Assembly: GCF_017114985.1 (NCBI RefSeq) | Contig: NZ_JABXKP010000028.1 | Coordinates: forward strand, 1-64,000 | Source of the DNA: Nostoc sp. JL33 | Lineage (GTDB): Bacteria; Cyanobacteriota; Cyanobacteriia; Cyanobacteriales; Nostocaceae | Direction: 5' to 3' | Length of the DNA stretch: 64,000 bases | Part shown: one piece after another, positions 38,854-49,682 of the stretch | How the letters are laid out: each line of letters starts with the position of its first letter | Position numbering within the stretch: the stretch's first letter is position 1 | The notes under the pieces: generated by a model | Databases searched by the model: none | Told to the model about the DNA's origin: nothing | What the model saw: only the letters and a program-made list of their open reading frames with translations | Made by a program: the position numbers and the translations under genes

Positions 38854-39188
38854 CATTTGTACTCGTTATTATTATCCCAGCCGAAAATACCCCGTTTATA
38901 ATAACGGGTGTCCGATTAAACAATTCGCAATGACGCTCGTTGGCCCAAGGCGCGTGCCGTAGGCAAGACTCGTTCGCGAAGCGTCTCGTAGAGAAGAGGC
39001 TGCCAAGAGAGCAATTACGTTTTGTAACGGGGATTTTACCGCGACACAAAACGTGCTGCCCTTCTTAGGCAGGGGAATTAAACCCTTAAACTTTGTTAAA
39101 AGCGGGTAAAAATAGAAAAATACTTGCTCTATACCTTGTGGGGAAAAGTTCTTTATTCTTCCCCCTTTTCCTTTTCCTCTTTTTGGTC

Positions 39189-39614
39189 AGGACTTACGCA
39201 AAAATCGCCAACTGCGCTTAATTTATCGAACCGCCTTCTCTACCTTAGGCTTCCGCCAACGCGCAACGCAAGATAGAGAAGCCGCCTACACTTCTCTATC
39301 TTGGGCTGCGTCAACGAAACACTACGTGTAGCTTGTCCTCCGCAGGAGTACGCAAAGCAATACAGTTCAGTTAAGAAAAATTGTAGGTTGAGTTAAGCAA
39401 AGCGCAACCCAACAAAGCCCCGGAAATGTTGGGTTTCGTTCCTCAAACGCCACATGCTTCTCTCAGGGGAGACGCTACGCGAACAACTCGGGAAACCGCT
39501 TTCTTCGCAGTGGCTCCCCAACCTACCCAGTTTAAGGTTTTTGGCGCTAACTGAACTGTATTGGTACGCAAAGCGTCTGGTAGAGAAGAATTCGTAGAGT
39601 GTGCGTAAGTCCTA
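39189..39614. mobile_element. MITE-like element with AGGACTTACGCA ends (composite)
   Basis: About 426 bp between AGGACTTACGCA and TGCGTAAGTCCTA. The interior includes other repeat types, such as AACCCAAC and GAGAAG blocks, so it probably acquired further insertions. It is separated from the next element by only 10 bp. Confidence 0.5.
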
Positions 39615-39624
39615 TTGGTAAATA

Positions 39625-39765
39625 TAGGACTTACGCAAAATATCTCTCAAACTCTGATTTCTCTGTGTCCTCTGCGCCTGAAGTGGTAGCCTGCGGCAAG
39701 CCGCTTCTCTACGAGACGCTACGCGAATGCGTCTACGTTATTCCGTAAGTTGTGCGTAAGTCCTA
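39625..39765. mobile_element. MITE-like element with TAGGACTTACGCA ends (short)
   Basis: A 141-bp element with perfect 13-bp terminal inverted repeats, TAGGACTTACGCA and TGCGTAAGTCCTA. It is the cleanest copy of this family in the window and has no reading frame. Confidence 0.65.
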
Positions 39766-39793
39766 AAATATTTACCAGAGGAATTTGGTAGCA

Positions 39794-39946
39794 ATATAGG
39801 ACTCGTATTTGATTTTTGAAAAAGATCAGTACACCCCAAAAAGGCTTCTTCCCCACTCCCTACTCCCTAATCCCTACTCCCTGTCTACGCAAATAATTAT
39901 GGCTACGCCACGCTGCGCGAACAAAAATCAAAGCAGACTGCTATAT
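39794..39946. mobile_element. 153-bp MITE, copy 2
   Basis: Differs from 27083-27235 at only two positions by eye and is in the same orientation. Such identity between two intergenic copies 12.7 kb apart indicates recent movement or gene conversion. Confidence 0.75.
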
Positions 39947-40136
39947 CCTTGGAAACCTTATGCCTTTATACCAAAATTAGCTTTTCCAGAATTAGATAGT
40001 TGAATATTCAGATATTTACTAAAAAACTATATTTTTTAATACAAATTAAACCAAAAAAATTACTATTTTATGATACTGATAGCCTTCGCACGGGAATACT
40101 AAGTCATAGAAACAAGAATTATGAGCATATTCCGCA

Positions 40137-43100
40137 ATGCTAGTAGTATTAGATACATTATATGCGTTTCCTGGCTATCGCATCACTGAGCAAATCTACT
40201 TAGGCAGTAAAACTCTAGTTTATCGGGGCATTAGAGAAGAAGACCAAAAATCAGTCGTTCTCAAATTTATGCGGAATGAGTATCCTACATTCGCGGAAAT
40301 CGCCCAGTTCCGCAATCAATATATCATCACCAAAAACCTTGATCATCCTGGCATAGTCAAAACCTATAGCTTAGAAAACTACCGTAACAGCTACGTCTTA
40401 GTGATGGAAGATTTTGGCGGCATTTCCCTCCAAGACTGGCGACTGGAGGACGATGGGAAGAAGGAAAACTGGCTTTCCCTCAATGAGTTTTTCCACATTG
40501 CGATTAAAATTGCTTCTACCTTTGAAGGACTGCATCGCGATGCGGAAGGCGGGGTACGCCTACGCATCATTCACAAAGATATCAAGCCTGCCAACATCCT
40601 AATAAACCCTACCACAGATGAAATAAAACTCATCGACTTTAGTATTGCCAGCCTCCTGCCAAGAGAAATTCAATTTCTTACCAATCCCAACATCTTAGAA
40701 GGCACTCTGGCTTACATTTCCCCAGAACAAACCGGAAGGATGAACCGAGGTATCGACTACCGCACTGATTTTTATTCCCTCGGTGTCACCTTCTTTCAAC
40801 TCCTCACCGGACAGTTACCCTTCACCACTAAAGATCCGATGGAGTTAGTTTACTCTCACATTGCCAAACAACCGCTAAAAGCTAGCCGGATTAACTCCAA
40901 TATTCCGCCAATTTTATCTGACATCATCAGCAAGCTGATGGCAAAAAATGCCGAAGACCGCTATCAGAGTGCTTTGGGGTTAAAGCATGACTTGGAGGTG
41001 TGCCAAAGCCGATGGCAAGAAACAGGAAATATTGCACCCTTTGAACTAGGCGTAAGGGACATCTCAGACAGTTTCGTAATCCCCGAAAAACTCTATGGTC
41101 GCCAAAGTGAAGTTGAAACCCTACTCGCTGCTTTTAAGCGTGTGACAGAGGGGGCAACAGAAATGATCTTAGTCGCAGGTTTCTCTGGTATTGGCAAAAC
41201 TGCTGTGGTTAATGAAGTCCATAAACCTATTGTGCGGCAGCGTAGTTACTTCATCAAAGGAAAATTTGACCAGTTTCAACGCGACATTCCTTTGTCAGGA
41301 TTGGTGCAAGCTTTTCGAGATTTAATAGGGCAACTACTCTCGGAAACTGATGCCCAAATTCAGCAATGGAAAGCCAAAATTCTGTGGCAATTGGGTACAC
41401 AATCTCAGGTGATTATTGATGTAATTCCTGAACTAGAACAAATTCTTGGCAAGCAACCTCCGGTTACAGAACTTTCTGGCGGTGCTGCCCAAAATCGTTT
41501 TAATTTATTATTTCAAAAATTCATCCAAATATTCACGACGAAAGAACATCCCCTAGTTATCTTTGTCGATGACTTGCAATGGGCAGATACAGTTTCTTTG
41601 AAATTGATTCAGTTATTAATGTGTGAAAGCACCTTATCTTCTCTTTCAGAAGAGATAGAACAGATAGATGAAATTAAGGGTGGTTTATTGTTAATTGGTT
41701 CGTATCGAGATAATGAAGTTTCCAAGGCACATCCGCTTCATTTAACGCTACAAGAGATTAAAAAAGCAAAAGCAGTCATTAATACGATCACCCTCGCACC
41801 CTTAAATCAGGGTGATTTAAATCATCTAATTGCTGATACCCTTCATTGCCCTGAAGTAGTTGCTGTTCCTCTCACTCAGATGGTGTTTGCCAAAACTAAA
41901 GGCAACCCCTTCTTTTCCGTCCAATTTCTTAAGTCTTTACACAATGATGGGCTAATTGTATTAAACTTCGATGTAGGTCATTGGCAGTATGATATTTCAA
42001 AAATCAAAGAATTAGCTCTCACAAATGATGTGGTAGAATTTATCGGACTGCAAATAGATAAATTGCCAATATCTACCCAAAAAGTTCTAAAACTGGCTGC
42101 CTGTATTGGCAATCAATTTGACTTAAAAACTCTGGCGATCGTCAATGAAAAACCTGTAGTAGATACAGCATCAGATTTGTGGCAAGCATTGCTTGATGGG
42201 CTAGTTTTACCACAGAGTGAAAATTACAACATTTTTTCAAAAGATAATACTAATCAAGAGTTAATTGTTCATGGAATAGAATCTACACAATTTTCAAGTT
42301 CTAATTTCCAGCTACCTAAATATAAATTCGTACATGACCGAGTGCAGCAAGCCGCTTATTCTTTAATTCCCGAAGAACAAAAAAAGCCAATTCACTTAAA
42401 AATTGGGCTGCTGTTATTGAGCAATATTCCAGTTGCAGAACAGGAAGAAAAGATTTTTGAGCTTGTCAATCAGTTTAATGTCGCAGTGGAATTCATTTCT
42501 CCTCAAGCTAAACGAGATGAACTAGCCCAGATGAATCTAATTGCTGGACGTAAAGCTTTAGCATCAACGGCTTATCCATCTGCTGTGAAGTATTTAACTA
42601 CCGGCATCCAACTGCTAGCAGGTGATAGCTGGGAGACGAAACATCATCTCAGCCTAGCTTTATATGAGACTGCGACAGAGGCAGCATATTTAACTGGTAG
42701 CTTTGAACAGATGGAACAATTAGCAGAGGTGGTGTTGGGACATGCAATACTACTGGAAAAAGTAAAAGTTTATGAAGTCAAAATTCAGGCTTATGGGGCG
42801 CAGAACCAAGCACTGGAGGCTGTAAATACCGTCCTAACCTTTTTGAAACTTTTGGGAGTGGAGTTTCCTGAACATCCAAGCGAGTCTGATATTCAGTTAG
42901 CAATGACAGAATTAACATCAAATCTCAACGGGAAGCCCATTGAGGACTTAATTAATCTGCCACAGATGATAGAAGCCCAACCTCTGGCAATAATGCGTAT
43001 ACTATCAACTGCAACGTCTATTACCTATGCAGCTGCTCCTAAACTTTTTCCGCTGATTGTTCTGAAACAAATCGAATTATCGCTCAAATATGGCAATGCT

Positions 43101-45833
43101 CCCTTATCTGCCTTTGGCTATAGTAATTACGGGTTAATACTTAGCGGTTTAGTAGGAGATATTGAGTCTGGCTATCAATTTGGAAAACTTGCTGCTAGTC
43201 TGGTGGATAAGCTGAATGCTAAAGATGTTCAAGCTAAAATTACGCTGGGATTCAACACAACTATTCGGCATTGGAAAGAACATAGTAGGGAAATATTAAA
43301 ACCTTTACTGGAAGGTTACTATATTGGACTGGAAACAGGAAATTTAGAATTTGCCGCCTATTATCTCAATGCTTATTCCTACTCTTCATATTTCATTGGG
43401 AAAGAACTCACAGGACTAGAGCGTGAGATGGCAAATTACAGCAATATCATCAGACAAATCAACCAACAAACAGTATTTAACTGGATTACCATCCACCAAC
43501 AGAGTGTCTTGAACTTGCTAGGAAATGTAGCAAATCCCTGTCATTTAATTGGTGAAGCTTACGACGAAGAAAAAATGCTGCCGCTTTACCATGACACCAA
43601 TGATGTCATGGGAATTTTCTATTTATATGTAAATAAACTACATCTCTGTTACCTATTTCAGGAATATCCTTCAGCCTTGGAAAATGCTACTTTAGCAGAA
43701 AAGTATTTACAAGGTGGAATAGGACAGCAAGTGACTTCTCTTTTCTACTTGTATGATTCACTAGCACGACTGGCTGTATACGCTGATGCATCGAGTTCTG
43801 AGCAAAAGTGCATTTTAGATAAGGTTCAAGCGAATCAGCAAAAAATGGAGCATTGGGCACATCATGCTCCGATGAATTATTTACACAAATATTATCTTGT
43901 AGAGGCTGAAAAGTATCGGATTGGTGGTCAATATCTTGAAGCAATGGAATTCTACGATCGCGCTATCTTACTTGCTAATGAACATGAGTACATTAATGAA
44001 GAAGCCCTCGCTCAAGAACTTGCCGCCAAATTCTATTTAGAATGGGGTAAACATAAGATTGCTCAAACATACCTAACAGATGCTTACTATAGCTATATTC
44101 GCTGGGGAGCGTTAGCCAAAGTTGACGATTTGGCAAAACGCTATCCTCAATTGCTTGCTCCTCTATTCCAGCAAGAAAAACTGAGTATCCATTCCAGCCA
44201 GGAAAGCACTTCTTTCAATAACACATCTATATCATCTTTATCTACCTTGAGTAATCAACAAACTGTTGTTGGCTCGAAGACAAGTATTTCTGATTCTCTG
44301 GATTTAGCCGCATTCATTAAAGCATCTCAAGCACTATCTGGGGAAATCGAGCTTGAGCGACTACTTTCTACTTTAATAAAGGTTGTAATGGAGAATGCAG
44401 GAGCCTCTAAATGCGCTTTGATTTTAAGCGAAGGTGATAACTTAGCATTAACTGTTACGGCTGTTTGTTCAAGTTCAACTTTTGAGCAAACCTACACAGA
44501 GTTTCCTTCAACTTCCCTTGAGTCAAGCTACGATGTTCCTATTACTTTGATTAACTACGTTAAACGCTCCAGAGAAATCTTGGTTATTGATGATGCAATG
44601 GCTGTTTCTTTTCTAGCAGGTGATAGCTACATTATCAGTGAAGAACCCAAAAGTTTGTTGTCTACGCCTATTATCAATCAAGGTAAATTGATTGGGATTC
44701 TTTACCTAGAAAATAATCTAACGATAGGAGCATTTACACGCGATCGCGTAGAAGTCCTCAAACTCCTCACCACTCAAGCAGCAATATCCCTGGAGAATGC
44801 TATCCTCTACAAAAATTTAGCAGAAGCTAAAGAAAGCTTGGAGGAATACAACCATACCCTAGAGGAAAAAGTCCAGAAAAGAACGCAGGAACTTAACGAC
44901 AAAAATCACTCTTTACAACACGCTCTAGAGGAATTGCAACGTACCCAAATGCAATTGATTCAAAGTGAAAAAATGTCTTCTTTGGGAGAAATGGTGGCGG
45001 GAATTGCCCATGAAATAAATAACCCGATTAACTTTATTCATGGTAATATTAATCATGCTAGTGAGTATGTCCAAGACTTACTAGATTTAGTAGTTGTTTA
45101 TCAGCATGAACATCCCCGTCCTTCGCCTTTAGTTAACGAGAAAGCTGAGGAGATTGACATAGATTTTTTAGCAGAAGACTTGCCAAAGATTCTAGATTCA
45201 ATGAAAGTGGGGAGTTCGCGTATCCGGAATATTGTTTTAGGCTTACGCAACTTCTCACGTCTAGATGAAGCTGAGATGAAGCCTGTAGATATTCATGAGG
45301 GAATAGACAACACCTTAATGATTTTGCAACACCGAATTAAAGAAAATAGCAATTTTCCTGAAATTGAAGTTATCAAAGAATACGGGAAATTACCCGAAGT
45401 TATTTGTTACCCTGGTCAACTCAATCAAGTATTTATGAATATTTTAAGTAATGCGATCGATGTTTTAGAAGAATCATTTGTCATTGGTCATCCATCATTG
45501 GTAAATAACAAAGAACAAATAACAAAAAACATAGACGCGTCAAAGGCTTCTCATAGGGTAGGACAAATTCACATCTTTACTGAACTAACAGATTCTAATA
45601 CGGCGATAATTAGGATTGCCGATAACGGTTCTGGTATGACAAAAGCGGTGCAGCAGAAAATCTTTGACCCATTTTTTACCACCAAGTCGGTAGGAAGTGG
45701 CACGGGGTTGGGGTTGTCGATTAGCTATCAGATTATTGTGGACAAACACAAGGGTAGTTTAACCTGTGATTCCACATTAGGAAAGGGGGCTGAGTTTACT
45801 ATTGAGATCCCGATGCAACAGTCAGATATCTAG
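40137..45833 (+). CDS. Giant Ser/Thr kinase - AAA ATPase - GAF - histidine kinase fusion (multi-kinase)
   Basis: The order is a Hanks-type kinase (1-290; [12 protein letters not shown] catalytic loop, [23 protein letters not shown]), then an AAA-type ATPase (about 320-560; [23 protein letters not shown]). A long TPR-like helical region (about 750-1370) is followed by a GAF domain (about 1410-1570) and a coiled coil. The histidine kinase has H-box [24 protein letters not shown] and GTGLGLSIS. The family is large in filamentous cyanobacteria, where some members act in heterocyst or stress control; the signal here is unknown. Just before IIHKD lies an extra segment, [10 protein letters not shown], that appears to derive from a dispersed repeat. 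The closest partners by sequence are the kinases at 49683 and 52836. Confidence 0.93.
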   Translation: MLVVLDTLYAFPGYRITEQIYLGSKTLVYRGIREEDQKSVVLKFMRNEYPTFAEIAQFRNQYIITKNLDHPGIVKTYSLENYRNSYVLVMEDFGGISLQDWRLEDDGKKENWLSLNEFFHIAIKIASTFEGLHRDAEGGVRLRIIHKDIKPANILINPTTDEIKLIDFSIASLLPREIQFLTNPNILEGTLAYISPEQTGRMNRGIDYRTDFYSLGVTFFQLLTGQLPFTTKDPMELVYSHIAKQPLKASRINSNIPPILSDIISKLMAKNAEDRYQSALGLKHDLEVCQSRWQETGNIAPFELGVRDISDSFVIPEKLYGRQSEVETLLAAFKRVTEGATEMILVAGFSGIGKTAVVNEVHKPIVRQRSYFIKGKFDQFQRDIPLSGLVQAFRDLIGQLLSETDAQIQQWKAKILWQLGTQSQVIIDVIPELEQILGKQPPVTELSGGAAQNRFNLLFQKFIQIFTTKEHPLVIFVDDLQWADTVSLKLIQLLMCESTLSSLSEEIEQIDEIKGGLLLIGSYRDNEVSKAHPLHLTLQEIKKAKAVINTITLAPLNQGDLNHLIADTLHCPEVVAVPLTQMVFAKTKGNPFFSVQFLKSLHNDGLIVLNFDVGHWQYDISKIKELALTNDVVEFIGLQIDKLPISTQKVLKLAACIGNQFDLKTLAIVNEKPVVDTASDLWQALLDGLVLPQSENYNIFSKDNTNQELIVHGIESTQFSSSNFQLPKYKFVHDRVQQAAYSLIPEEQKKPIHLKIGLLLLSNIPVAEQEEKIFELVNQFNVAVEFISPQAKRDELAQMNLIAGRKALASTAYPSAVKYLTTGIQLLAGDSWETKHHLSLALYETATEAAYLTGSFEQMEQLAEVVLGHAILLEKVKVYEVKIQAYGAQNQALEAVNTVLTFLKLLGVEFPEHPSESDIQLAMTELTSNLNGKPIEDLINLPQMIEAQPLAIMRILSTATSITYAAAPKLFPLIVLKQIELSLKYGNAPLSAFGYSNYGLILSGLVGDIESGYQFGKLAASLVDKLNAKDVQAKITLGFNTTIRHWKEHSREILKPLLEGYYIGLETGNLEFAAYYLNAYSYSSYFIGKELTGLEREMANYSNIIRQINQQTVFNWITIHQQSVLNLLGNVANPCHLIGEAYDEEKMLPLYHDTNDVMGIFYLYVNKLHLCYLFQEYPSALENATLAEKYLQGGIGQQVTSLFYLYDSLARLAVYADASSSEQKCILDKVQANQQKMEHWAHHAPMNYLHKYYLVEAEKYRIGGQYLEAMEFYDRAILLANEHEYINEEALAQELAAKFYLEWGKHKIAQTYLTDAYYSYIRWGALAKVDDLAKRYPQLLAPLFQQEKLSIHSSQESTSFNNTSISSLSTLSNQQTVVGSKTSISDSLDLAAFIKASQALSGEIELERLLSTLIKVVMENAGASKCALILSEGDNLALTVTAVCSSSTFEQTYTEFPSTSLESSYDVPITLINYVKRSREILVIDDAMAVSFLAGDSYIISEEPKSLLSTPIINQGKLIGILYLENNLTIGAFTRDRVEVLKLLTTQAAISLENAILYKNLAEAKESLEEYNHTLEEKVQKRTQELNDKNHSLQHALEELQRTQMQLIQSEKMSSLGEMVAGIAHEINNPINFIHGNINHASEYVQDLLDLVVVYQHEHPRPSPLVNEKAEEIDIDFLAEDLPKILDSMKVGSSRIRNIVLGLRNFSRLDEAEMKPVDIHEGIDNTLMILQHRIKENSNFPEIEVIKEYGKLPEVICYPGQLNQVFMNILSNAIDVLEESFVIGHPSLVNNKEQITKNIDASKASHRVGQIHIFTELTDSNTAIIRIADNGSGMTKAVQQKIFDPFFTTKSVGSGTGLGLSISYQIIVDKHKGSLTCDSTLGKGAEFTIEIPMQQSDI
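40536..40565. repeat. Dispersed-repeat insertion in the kinase catalytic loop
   Basis: The 30 bp encoding [10 protein letters not shown] (GCGATGCGGAAGGCGGGG then TACGCCTACGC) resemble the short dispersed repeats of the GCGATG...GGCGGGCTACGCCTACGC type found between genes in Nostoc. Related kinases usually have about three residues between LH and IIHKD; here there are ten. Confidence 0.55.
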
Positions 45834-46002
45834 ACTAATAATAATACCATTTCACACAAACCCTGATACATATAGATTTCTCGTAGGGGCACAGTAATGC
45901 TTATTGGTGTCAACTTAAGAAAAAATCTGCTTTGAGAAGACGTTTTGCCCTCATCCCCTAACCCCTTCTCCCGACTTGGGAGAAGGGGAACTAGAGAATT
46001 GT

Positions 46003-46108
46003 CTCGTTCCCAGTCTCTGACTGGGAATGCATTATGAGAGGCTCCGCCTCAAGAAAGAGCGGCAGAGCCGCAATGAGGTGCATTTCCAGCCAGAGGCTGG
46101 AAACGAGG
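46003..46108. repeat. Dispersed repeat with CTCGTTCCCAG ends (copy B, inverted)
   Basis: The inverted counterpart of 23129-23237: CTCGTTCCCAGTC...GGCTGGAAACGAGG. The middle parts differ more than the ends, as expected if the ends are under constraint for mobility or RNA folding. Confidence 0.65.
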
Positions 46109-46296
46109 TTTTAAACGAGTTTTAGCTTAAGTTGACACGCATAAGTAATGCTGTGCTCCTAACAACGTATTTGTATCATTATTATGAAACGGTATAATAG
46201 TTCTTTTAAAATACAAAATTGGGTTAAGTAAAGCGAAACTTAACATTTGAAAGTTTATTGAATTTTGCTCCGCTCTACCAACCTACAATTCTAAAA

Positions 46297-46321
46297 ACCC
46301 AGTTTGTCACAAAAACTGGGT
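46297..46321 (-). terminator. Rho-independent terminator of the P450 gene
   Basis: ACCCAGTTT and AAACTGGGT form a perfect 9-bp stem with a 7-base loop, flanked by A5 on the left and T5 on the right. It can therefore act in both directions between the multi-kinase and P450 genes. It lies 38 bp past the P450 stop. Confidence 0.8.
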
Positions 46322-46358
46322 GATTTTTAGAACTCATAAAAACAACTCTGGCAAGCTA

Positions 46359-47750
46359 CTAGGATACGGATGTAGTTGTCATATTAACTAAAGACTTTTG
46401 ACGCGCACGCCGTCCTGTAATTACCATCTTGACTCCACTGGAAGGCGCAAGGTTAAAACCTCGACGCTGAGGTTTCTCTGGCCGCTGATCAACTAGTGCC
46501 AAGTCATAGCGTGATAAAACGGTTGCGAATACTAGCTTTATTTCAAATTGAGCCAAAGCTTGGCCAATACAACGACGGACACCACCGCCAAAAGGCAGGA
46601 ATTCATAGGGAGAAAATTGACGTTCAATAAAGCGCTCTGGTTTAAATTGCTTAGACTGGGGGTATAAATCCTCTCGGTGATGAGTGAGATAAATACTGGG
46701 AAGCAGTACAGTTCCTGGCTCTAAAGGATGTCCCAATAATTCAACGGATTCTTGCACTACCCTCGGAAATGAAAACATTGTAACGGGGTAAATTCGCAAG
46801 GTTTCATTACAGACAGCTGTGAGATATGGCAGTTGGTAAATGCTCATCGGATCTGGGGAATCACCGAGAGTGTCTAGTTCTTGGAGCAGTTTTTCCCGCA
46901 CTAGAGGATTTTGGTGAATCCAGTAAAATCCCCAAGACATTACCGATGCCGTAGTGTCATAACCAGCAAGTATTAGGGTTATTAACTGATCGTGCAACTC
47001 CTGATCCGTCATCGGTTGGCCCGCTTCATCCCGAGATGATATCAACAAAGAAAGAATATCGATGCGTTCTGGATCAGGTTTTTGCTGACACTCGGCAATT
47101 TCAGTGTAGAGGAATTGATCAATTTGCTCTCGATCGCGCAGGAATTTCCCCCAAGGACTCCAAGCTCCTAAATCCTGTTGCAAGAATGGGAAAAAGAATA
47201 AACTAGAAGTCAAAGGTGACTGAAAAAGGTTTAACAGTAACGGTAATAGTTGTCTAAGTTTTTGAATTTTTTCTTCCTCATACAAGCCAAAGATAGCCTG
47301 TGAAATGACTTGCAGGGATATCTCCTCTGTTAGATTACGAGCGAAAAATGGCTTGTTTAATGGTAACTGACTAAAGAGTTTTTCAGACGCATTACAGATT
47401 AGCTGACCATAGGCTTGCATCCGCTCTCCATGAAAAGAGGGTGTCACAAGTTGTCGTTGGCGTTTGTGAGCATCGCCCTCCAGCATCAGGACTGAATAAT
47501 TGCCCAAAAGCGGCTGCAAAATTTCGTTGAGTTTCCCGACGGCTGTAAACTTTTTTCTATCATTAGTTAAAATTTCCTCGATTGCTTGGGGATGGTTTAC
47601 AAACACTACTGTGTCACCAAAACCGATGATATTACCAGTAAAAATATCAGGATATTGCTGGGCTGCATTTTCCATATAGCCTACAGGGTCACTAACCCAC
47701 TGAAGCTTTTGTAGTAAAGAGGGGGTTTTGAGAAGATTAGGTAGTTGCAT
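46359..47750 (-). CDS. Cytochrome P450, CYP110-like
   Basis: This 463-residue P450 has the I-helix LILAGYDTTAS, the ExxR motif NETLRIYP, the PERF segment and the heme loop FLPFGGGVRRCIGQALAQFE with the axial Cys. It lacks a long N-terminal anchor, as bacterial P450s do. The CYP110 family is specific to cyanobacteria, and several members are encoded beside terpene synthases. Here the terpene synthase gene lies 309 bp upstream on the same strand, so the P450 probably oxidises the terpene product. The CYP110 assignment is by resemblance, not alignment. Confidence 0.9.
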   Translation of the reverse strand: MQLPNLLKTPSLLQKLQWVSDPVGYMENAAQQYPDIFTGNIIGFGDTVVFVNHPQAIEEILTNDRKKFTAVGKLNEILQPLLGNYSVLMLEGDAHKRQRQLVTPSFHGERMQAYGQLICNASEKLFSQLPLNKPFFARNLTEEISLQVISQAIFGLYEEEKIQKLRQLLPLLLNLFQSPLTSSLFFFPFLQQDLGAWSPWGKFLRDREQIDQFLYTEIAECQQKPDPERIDILSLLISSRDEAGQPMTDQELHDQLITLILAGYDTTASVMSWGFYWIHQNPLVREKLLQELDTLGDSPDPMSIYQLPYLTAVCNETLRIYPVTMFSFPRVVQESVELLGHPLEPGTVLLPSIYLTHHREDLYPQSKQFKPERFIERQFSPYEFLPFGGGVRRCIGQALAQFEIKLVFATVLSRYDLALVDQRPEKPQRRGFNLAPSSGVKMVITGRRARQKSLVNMTTTSVS

Positions 47751-48059
47751 CTAATTTTTTACTTTTAAATTGTGGTGGGCTAATCTGATGGTCATTAATT
47801 CTTGCTATCTAAATTACTTAATGTCATAGATTCAAAATTTATTGCGTACAACTTGAATACATCTTAGGTTAGTATTCCACGTTCACTGCTGAAGTAACTT
47901 TGGCTTATAGATAAACCGCATCTACCTTGAAAAACCTAGTTTTTTGGAATTAGGGTAAAGCTCAGAACTCAAGCCCCGACCAAATAACATACTTTCCTGA
48001 AAATTCGGCGTTGCATAATGGACGGGGTTTAAATCTAGAGTATGATTTGATTATTTGAA
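47751..48059. other. Spacer between terpene synthase and P450
   Basis: About 309 bp without a gene or clear terminator, so read-through from the synthase into the P450 gene is possible. Confidence 0.4.
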
Positions 48060-49022
48060 TTATTTTAGCTCCAGCCTTTCTGAATTTTGATAGCGAGAAG
48101 AGTGGGAATACCAATCGAGATTACCACGAATCCAACTATGCATACTTGATATATATTTTGCCATATCAACATCTAATTCTTCTCCAAAAGATGGGAGAAA
48201 TGATTCTAAGACCAATAAGGAACGTACTTCTTGATCGTGGATTTCTATCACTTGTTTTGTTGCTTCTTCTAGAGAAATTTGCTTGTGATAATGCAACACA
48301 AATATTAAATTGTGAACATCACCACTAGCTATTTCTCTGGATGCGGAGAAGATATCATTAGACCAGGCAATAATGTCAGTTGTAATTAGTTCCAGTTTTT
48401 TCACAAGATAGTGATTTCTTAAAACATCAGGAATCATGAACTGATTACAAAATTCAGCTAATGCGAGAACAGCATAGACACCTACGCTTGACCTACGTAT
48501 CATAATATAAGTGTCCACATCAGGTACAATTCCCTTGGCGCGGTTGGTTGCTTCCTGAACGCAACCACAGAAGTAGTCTTCCAAGTAGCTGATGAAGTAC
48601 TTAAACCATTTTATGCTAGCTCTTTGGAGAGTTCGTTGTCGTAAGTCAGCTAATGCATGACTGAATAGTGTATCCTGGCTTGTAGGTTCTGCACCGTTCA
48701 ATATTTCTAAAAATCTTTGGTGAAAAAGCTTTATTATTTCAGGTTGCTTTTTTAACTCTGATAAATCACATTGATCATCCCAAATAAACACCCAACTCAG
48801 CCAGTCATGTGCAATCTTCAGTTCTTCAATATTGCTATAAGGATAAGCAGATGCAGCTAAGAAAAAGAATTTAGACTTGCAAAAACGCTTATAAGTTGAT
48901 TCATCAGCCAGGAGGTTGAAGCGAAGCACCCATTCAAGAGCATACTCTTCTAAAATATCAACATGCTTATTGATCTGGGATGTAAATGGACAATATAAAT
49001 CAGGGTAAAGTAATTGCTTCAC
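48060..49022 (-). CDS. Class I terpene synthase (sesquiterpene synthase type)
   Basis: This 320-residue all-helical enzyme has the Asp-rich metal motif WDDQCD (about residue 76) and the NSE motif NDIFSASRE (about 216), followed by the conserved HNLIFVL. Length and motifs fit bacterial sesquiterpene synthases such as those of Nostoc that make germacrene A or selinene-type products from farnesyl diphosphate. The exact product cannot be read from sequence. Translation starts at a GTG. A P450 gene lies directly downstream, forming a two-gene terpene minicluster flanked by signalling genes. Confidence 0.88.
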   Translation of the reverse strand: MKQLLYPDLYCPFTSQINKHVDILEEYALEWVLRFNLLADESTYKRFCKSKFFFLAASAYPYSNIEELKIAHDWLSWVFIWDDQCDLSELKKQPEIIKLFHQRFLEILNGAEPTSQDTLFSHALADLRQRTLQRASIKWFKYFISYLEDYFCGCVQEATNRAKGIVPDVDTYIMIRRSSVGVYAVLALAEFCNQFMIPDVLRNHYLVKKLELITTDIIAWSNDIFSASREIASGDVHNLIFVLHYHKQISLEEATKQVIEIHDQEVRSLLVLESFLPSFGEELDVDMAKYISSMHSWIRGNLDWYSHSSRYQNSERLELK

Positions 49023-49682
49023 AAAAAATGTATTAGTTTAAAGTACTGAAAAAAATGAATCACAGTAGAACAAAGACAATAGATCAAGAGATTTCTTAAG
49101 AGTCTTTGACAAAAATTTTTGAAAAATTCACAACAATACCACGTTTTCTGAATTGTGTGTAAATATGATTAACACCACTATCAGTAGTATGTAAATGTAT
49201 ATGAATATTTTCAAATCTATCTAACTATTGTTCAATATTTTTTAATAAAAGAATAACCGTAATTATGTTGAATTATGTGTTTTTAATAAAAACAGTTACC
49301 TCTGTGTCTGTTCATCATAAATGCTGTTGACGAACTGAAAAATTTAAATTACGGTATCAACAATATTGTTCTGGTTAGCGCTACTTTTATAAAAAGACAA
49401 GGGTAATAATGACTAATTTCAGAGCGATCGCCTTCATAAAGAGGATGTTCAACTCTAGTGAAAGTGAAGATTGGTGGTTAATTTCCATCCTGTAGCGATC
49501 GCCCCCGTAGTCCCATAGGGCAATTTAATGTGAAAATGTTGCTGTTGTCAGAGTTTTTGGGAACTATAGGATTGTCAGACTAGAAAAAAAGTCAGTCAGT
49601 CTGCCAATAGAATAGAGGTGACTTAGCTGCGATCGCAGGGCAATAGTGAACAATTGACAAGGAGTAAATTTAATTTAAATAC
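49023..49682. other. Divergent promoter region (terpene synthase / hybrid kinase)
   Basis: About 660 bp, AT-rich, no gene. It separates the minus-strand terpene genes from the plus-strand signalling genes and must contain both promoters. Two HIP1-related sites lie near 49423 and 49498. No operator could be recognised. Confidence 0.45.

Larger units (their letters stand above)
38854..40136. other. Repeat-rich gene-free region
   Basis: About 1.28 kb with no credible gene. From left to right it holds a GC-rich dispersed-repeat block (38930-39010), two adjacent elements with AGGACTTACGCA ends, the second copy of the 153-bp MITE, and an AT-rich promoter region for the multi-kinase gene. Short reading frames here run through the repeats and are not genes. 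Confidence 0.75.
45834..46358. other. Intergenic region between convergent genes
   Basis: About 525 bp without genes. It contains a 10-bp-stem hairpin (CCCTTCTCCC/GGGAGAAGGG, 45964-45988), a dispersed repeat (46003-46108) and the P450 terminator (46297-46321). Confidence 0.6.

Noticed and set aside
39809-40003. Plus-strand 64-codon frame
   Set aside because: Lies almost entirely in the 153-bp MITE; the other copy lacks the same continuation.
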